Assembly: GCA_030248135.1 (NCBI GenBank) | Contig: JASANC010003828.1 | Span: 24,005 to 88,004, forward strand | Direction: 5' to 3' | DNA length: 64,000 bases | Origin: Theristus sp. LFF4_11 | Lineage: Eukaryota; Nematoda; Chromadorea; Monhysterida; Xyalidae | Notes under the pieces: model-generated | Told to the model about the DNA's origin: nothing | Databases searched by the model: none | Seen by the model: the letters and a program-made list of their open reading frames with translations, nothing else | Translations under genes and position numbers: made by a program | In this document: positions 58,898-64,000 of the stretch, piece by piece | Layout of the letters: every line of letters starts with the position of its first letter | Numbering within the stretch: the stretch's first letter is position 1

Positions 58898-60584
58898 ATG
58901 CGTGTGAAAATCCACAAGCAATTGAAGCGACAAGCGAAAAAGGCGTTCCAACGGAAAAACAAGACTGCCGAACAAACGCACGCAGCCGAACCAGGCGTCC
59001 AATCAACGACGGGCGTTCAAAAATCCAGCGTGACGTTTCAAAACACTCAACCAATCAGCGATTCGTCCACCGAACCATCGTCGTTCGTCGACATTGATGT
59101 GCGCTTGCAGAAAGTTGCTGACATACCGTACTTGCAAATAGTTAAAGAATCTCGAAATTTTCATGTTTTTATGTGGGAAAATACAACATTCGCAGTCGAC
59201 ACATATTGGTGAAACAAAACATGCCTCTCAACGACTTCCCAGTACGGTTTCACTGTGAATCCGGGCTTTTGAGCGCACGCTTTCACGGCTTGTGTGCAAA
59301 AGATTGACCTTCAATTAAAAAAGGTACACCACAACCAAAAGTAAAAAAAGTTCCGACCAAATGCAACAAAATTCAGCTTCACTCGAATTCCACGTCGTTC
59401 ATCGCTGGTCGGTCGCCTTCACATGCTCAGCCGTCGATGGGGCACCGTGAACGAGCAGCAAGCAGTGCGCATCAGCAGCGGCTGCAAGAGCTGCGCATGC
59501 AGGTTTGAGAACTGCGCACGTTGGAGAACTGTCGTATGCCACAGTATGGTCTAGTTTTGTATAAGGTTGTACTTCTTGCATTCTCCGTGAAGGCGGGATC
59601 AGTCACATGGTAGAAGTTGTCTGTTTCATGGATGCCAAGACAATTTCCCAATCGTCTGTGCGAGGGAGAAATAATGAACAGAATAAGCACGAAGATTCAA
59701 TTAGTTTGAAAAAAAACACGTCAAATGTGCGACACATTTCTGAACGTCTTTTTCTTTCATTCGACCTTCGCGCGCTACTTGCACCCTGAAAAAAAACTGC
59801 TGCTATGTTTACTCGGCCATTTCGTAATTTTCAACTGCACCATAGTCACGTCAGTTGGTGAGAAAAAAGCTTCACAAAGAGACTGTGTGTACTGGTGTCT
59901 GCTCGCTCACGTGTCTTCAACAGTGCACCACAAAAAAACGCGCTGATTGATGAACGCCACGTCGGTGACCAATCAGCGACTCAGCCAATTTGAATGCAGC
60001 CAATCAGCTGCTCCCTCTTTCAAAAGCGAGTGTGTGTGTTGTGAAGTGCGATTGCAGGTGAGCGATGTGCACGCAGTGGCACAGCAGAACGTCGGCAAAC
60101 TGGTGGCACGCGGCGACAGTCTGCAGCAGTTGATCACTCGCTCCGAACGTCTCGAGCAAAATGTCGTCATTTTTTAACGCGCATTCATGAAGCAGCATTT
60201 AGTGACGCGTAGCTGTGTGTTAAAACATAGCTACGCGGTCACTAAATAGTGCTTCATGAATGCCCTTAAATTTCCTTGTGAACCACTGCTATTTTTAAAT
60301 AATCGTTTCAGCTGTCAATCTTTCCTTATTTTTTACAGTTTCGCCTCACCACTGATACTTGTTCGAATTGGTTTTTTTTTCAGCAAGAAAGTTCGAAAAA
60401 AACCACCGAACTTGCACTTTTGCAGGCGACAACGTTTGCAACGATGTCCGGTCGTGTGAAACGCCGTTCGCAGTGGCTGTACATAAAATGGACGCTGATT
60501 CTGGCGTTGCTCTTTGTCGCCATTCTGACGCTGTGGGCCTTGTCTGCGTGGGAGCACGCCGATATCGGGTATAGAAATGATTGA
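58898..60584 (+). CDS. R-SNARE, VAMP-like (about 159 aa from the chosen Met)
   Basis: Vesicle-anchored membrane fusion protein. Exons 58898-59113, 60058-60162 and 60426-60584 join in phase 0. The SNARE helix runs from DVRLQK through VSDVHAVAQQNVGKLVARGD to LITRSERLEQN and ATTFATMSGRVKRR. The Arg in LVARGDSL is at the zero layer, which makes it an R-SNARE, and ARG at that place is usual for the VAMP4/VAMP7 type. A single C-terminal helix (WLYIKWTLILALLFVAILTL) anchors it, followed by a 16-residue luminal tail. The N-terminal 60 residues are Lys/Arg- then Ser/Thr-rich and do not look like a longin domain. The frame is open upstream to about 58740, and an earlier exon is possible, so the start is uncertain. 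Donors GTTGCT and GTCGTC are weak but in phase. The choice of the acceptor at 60425 rather than 60383 rests on SNARE register. Confidence 0.8.
59590..59830. mobile_element. PAL-5 element, copy 3 (diverged)
   Basis: AAGGCGGGATCAGTCACATG, AATGAACAGAATAAGC, TTTTCTTTCATTCGACCTTC, CACCCTGAAAAAAAACTGC and TTTACTCGGCCAT follow copy 1 in order. It lies in the first intron of the R-SNARE gene. Confidence 0.65.
60181..60263. mobile_element. PAL-3 element, copy 3
   Basis: Almost perfect palindrome with about 38-base arms: GCATTCATGAAGCAGCATTT ... TAGCT / AGCTACGCGGTCACTAAAT ... CTTCATGAATGC. It begins 18 bases after the R-SNARE donor at 60163. Confidence 0.85.
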
Positions 60585-61538
60585 GTTTGCAGTTTGGTTT
60601 TGGGAAAATTGCAGTTGATTTTCGATTTTTTTGTTTCGTATTTGTCGTGCATGACAGCAAAGTTTGTAATGTAGCAATACCGAAGCAATGACACTGCAAG
60701 GCCTACTCAACAAACTCGCAAACAGTTGACTCAACAAAATTTGCATTTTTTTCATGATTTTTGTTCAGTCATGTACCAGTGGTAGCTTACAACAATTTGC
60801 TGAGTGCAGACGTTCGCTGTAGATGACTCACAGTGGCTGACTGACGTCTGTGGTCTTTTCGCCTTCATTCATAAAAACTGCAGCTTTATTTTCCTTTTCC
60901 AGCCATTCCAACTCTCTTCTTGACAGCGCACCGGCTCGGCAAAACACGACATGAAAAGTGAAAACACGACAAACAATCGATGAAAACTGAAAACCAAAAC
61001 TAATAACACTTAATGATTTTTGTGGCCACCGAACTAGATGTTCTCATCTGAAGAAAAAAGTTACTTTTCGAGTATTATCAACTTTTTGATTCTGCGACTG
61101 ATGGGTGCGTGTGGTGGACGCAGAAAGGAAACCAGTTTCAGTCTTTATGTGGCAATTAAAGCCGCCTGAGTGACTGGGCCCTGTTTAAGGGACTCGGACC
61201 ATTTTGCCAATTTTGAATTCGCGCGTCATGCATGAAACTGTTTACCTATCTATGCGCTCATTGAGTCTCGGGACCAAATGGACCAAAATAAAAGTTCATC
61301 TGAATGAAAAACGATCAATTTTTTGGTTAAACGATCACAAACTGTCAACGTTGATTTGCGTTTGAATTGAATTCGTTTACTGTATATTTCCCGCGACACC
61401 TGAAATTGATTCGACCAAAAATGGCCTGTAACAACAACATGGAGAGAAAACTGACAGAAAAAGTTATGACAAAAATGACGCACAAATGTGTGCGTTGTGC
61501 GATGTTTCCGCATGGTGGGGGTGGCTCGTTCGTATGAC
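60585..61538. other. Intergenic between R-SNARE and protease 3
   Basis: AT-rich, convergent 3' ends. It contains one PAL-2 copy (61080-61300). No other gene seen. Confidence 0.6.
61080..61300. mobile_element. PAL-2 MITE-like element, copy f
   Basis: GTTTCAGTCTTTATGTGGCA, GGGACTCGGACCATTTTGCC, GCGTCATGCATGAAACTG and CATTGAGTCTCGGGACCA, closest to copy e. Flanked on the left by TTGATTCTGCGACTGATG. Confidence 0.75.
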
Positions 61539-63713
61539 TCAACGTCTCCCACAACGCTTCCAGCCCCCCTTGCAGCGTGTGGTCGTGTCCGGTGGCGGCA
61601 CCGTCGTACCCCCGAACGGCACTATGGTCTCGATCCAGTCGCGCATTGCGGGCACACTCACGAAAATCGTCCAACCGCCGATGCGGTCACAGTTGCCGGA
61701 GTTGATGCCGTGTGACGTGACACCTTTGCAGAACAAAAGTGTATCTTCGAAATCATCAAGCGTGTTGGGCTTGTTTTGTATGTTGGGCTTGGCTTGTGAA
61801 TCTCACATTGTCTCCTCTCATATGCGGCTTTCTTTTAAAACCCGTTCCATGCAGAGCGGTACGACAGCGTTGCGGTGTACCATGGAACACAACAACTGAG
61901 TGGACGTGGTAAACTCGGTGTGCGGCATCGTCCGAGGTTTACCGGTATATGCCCACGGAAAAGAAAATGAGCCAACAAAAGTGTCGCAAATGCTGTGTGT
62001 ATTAGCAGCTGAACAATATTTTGAATTTACGTTTACTGAGTGTGTGAACAAAAAAAACCATCGCCGCGAGACACACCCGCGAGCACCCAATCGCCGTTCT
62101 CTTCAAACACCAACGGGCCGCCGCTGTCGCCGAAGCAGGTGCCCCTGTACTGCGCTTCGTCCAGTTTGTGCACGCACGTGTGATCCTCGGGCAGCAGGTC
62201 ACCGTAGGTGCGCGTGCGAATCGTGACGCATTCGCGTACCTGAACATTGCGCGGGAAATTTTTGAAACAACAAAAAACCAGCGATTTAATGAAACTTTGT
62301 TCACAGTGTTGTTGGTGAATGTTGACCATTCATCATGGACACTTGGTAAACACTACGCGCAAACTATGTACTGGAAACTTGAGGGGGGAAAACCAGAACT
62401 CAAGCCGCCTGCCTACCAACAAGTCGATCTCTTGCAATTTGTCCGGCAACGCTGAACCGCCGGGCAGCCAGACTCCCCAGCCGGTCGCCCAAGTGGTGCT
62501 GCCAACGGCCGGGTCTGTCGACGCAATGGCGATCGGCTGCAAATGCACGTGGGGTAGTGGCGCACAGTTTCGGAGAAAAAGAAACAGTCGCATCGAAACG
62601 TGTTTTTCTTTCCAGAACAGCTGGCGGATAAATCGCTGGGAGGAGGAGTGGGTCTGCCACTCTTTTTCTGTCTTCAACATTCCGTACATCTCCGTACACT
62701 GATCGCACGCTCACGTACAATGTATCTCTTTTGTGCAAGCTTATATCCCCGAAATAAAGCTGTGCGCAGAACGGCTGTGTTTCTCCGACGCACCTGAATG
62801 TAAGTCGACAGTGTCACTGGCGAGGAGAGCTTGAGAATCGCAATATCATGCCGATCCGGATGCACCCAGAAGTCGCTGGTCGCAATCGTAGTCTCGGTGC
62901 CGTCGTCCTCCGAGCGGCTGTCAAAAAAAAAACAAACAACAAAATCACTGTAACAAGTTGTTTTTTGTCTGTCACATTTGTTTCACACCAACAACATAAC
63001 GACTGTTGCACTGATATGGTAATATGGCAGCAACACACTGAAAACCATTCCCAGACATTTACAAAACAAAACCACTTTAAACGCTCCATCTTGTGCTTAT
63101 TTAGTGCTTTTGTTTAGTAAAAACGTTGGAAATTGTGGTATTCAGTGAGTATGCTATTAGTTTTTGTGCTTGTAGGTGACAATGTGCGTGCAACGTTGTC
63201 GAGTTCAACAGTGTTCAGACTAGGACTTTACTGAAAATCGAAAAACAACACTCACGACCAATCACCGAGGTGCACATAGAACGTTCGAAGACCTTGCAGC
63301 GATCCTTGTTGCGTCGTTTGTTGTACTCGCCGCGTTGCAGACGCAGTGTGCTGCCGTGACCACGTACTGCGCGTGGATCAGGGAGCCGCCGCAGCTGAAA
63401 CCGGTCGGTGAACTCCCGAACCAAACTTGGTGCGGCCAGTCGCCGTGCGTCGCCGTTTTGACCTGTGTTGTTTTTTGCAGTTTTTTTGCAAGGGGGCATT
63501 TGCTGCGCGGCGAACTGTTCAGGGTGTTGTGTGAAGAGCGTCTTCATTGCAGACAGGAATGAAAACTTTTAACCATATTCGAACAAACTTGTAACCTAAA
63601 ACCAATTAGAAACAGTTTTCGAAGCTATTATTACCGCCGACTATCGCCGGATTGATTGGATCTTTGGCCAGCACCGCGCCAAACGCAAAAATCAGAAGTA
63701 TTGCAATTTCCAT
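61539..63713 (-). pseudogene. Secreted S1A serine protease 3, exon 2 frame disrupted
   Basis: Same six-exon plan: 63635-63713 (signal peptide MEIAILLIFAFGAVLA, activation site AIVGG), 63256-63462, 62794-62917, 62417-62536, 62077-62239, 61539-61723. Exons 1 and 3-6 are open and in phase, with Asp in HDIAIL and Ser in CFGDSGGP; position 189 is Gly; the tail is RCKGGWKRCGRR. In exon 2 the parts read correctly ([25 protein letters not shown]) but in different frames. Against the paralogues there is one extra base near its 5' end, one missing after VCN, and one missing before the GTGCAC near its 3' end, besides one clean codon loss; net length 207 against 211. This is either early decay or sequence error, since everything else looks selected. 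I do not supply a mended reading. Confidence 0.7.
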
Positions 63714-64000
63714 TTTGAGGTGCTTCGTTCCACAAACTGGAATTCTACTTTTTCCTGCTTGAACTGTTTCGCTCTTCGGGTAGAACTGTAACGTTTGTTG
63801 AGTTCGTTAATAGTCTAATCTACGCGACATCATCCGTTGTGCGTACGTGCAAAACCAAGAGAACTCACACACGTGTTGTTAAACCAAATAAAATACAGTC
63901 AACATCAATTAATTTTGCACCTTATCAGAGATATGAAAGGGCGCAGCAAAAATCTGCGTAAACTACAGGGCGCGTCATTTGAAAAAAAACTTGTTTTCTC

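Noticed and set aside
60384..60425. Acceptor at 60383 for the last R-SNARE exon
   Set aside because: It would insert 14 residues and break the heptad register; the acceptor at 60425 restores alignment with VAMP4/7.

Overview
The window is nuclear DNA from an invertebrate animal. Genes are split into many small exons with GT-AG introns, usually ending in a T-rich tract plus CAG. The recognisable products are animal families: a cytochrome P450, a RAF kinase with its BRS, RBD, C1 and kinase parts, a mitochondrial leucyl-tRNA synthetase, chymotrypsin-fold proteases and an R-SNARE. I saw no rRNA, no confident functional tRNA, no CRISPR and no bacterial operon. The lineage cannot be fixed from this sequence alone. 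All exon joins were read by eye from splice motifs, reading phase and family similarity.

Layout. At 1-1.9 kb (minus) is the 5' part of a microsomal P450 cut by the window edge. At 2.4-3.3 kb (minus) is a small single-pass membrane protein I do not recognise. From 6.2 to 33.9 kb (minus) lies one long RAF gene: 21 coding exons giving about 1426 residues, with a 14-kb first intron full of repeats, including a 149-bp satellite and a fold-back transposon. From 34.2 to 40.6 kb is a repeat block of dense poly-G/poly-C runs, ATCT-type tetranucleotides and nested inverted repeats. From 41.2 to 48.9 kb (plus) is a nearly complete LARS2 gene in 22 exons. From 49.3 to 63.7 kb (minus) are three paralogous secreted serine proteases with the same six-exon structure; the distal copy carries small indels in one exon. 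A plus-strand R-SNARE gene (58.9-60.6 kb) sits between the second and third protease.

The genes are unrelated housekeeping, signalling and secretory loci rather than a pathway. The exception is the protease cluster, a tandem family that arose by local duplication. The most notable signal is in RAF. The exon carrying the kinase P-loop exists twice in tandem: each copy is 127 nt (not a multiple of 3), each has an intact but diverged P-loop, and both end in the same phase. This is the architecture of mutually exclusive exons. The second theme is a rich set of short palindromic, MITE-like families (called PAL-1 to PAL-6 here), many inside introns and a few abutting splice sites.
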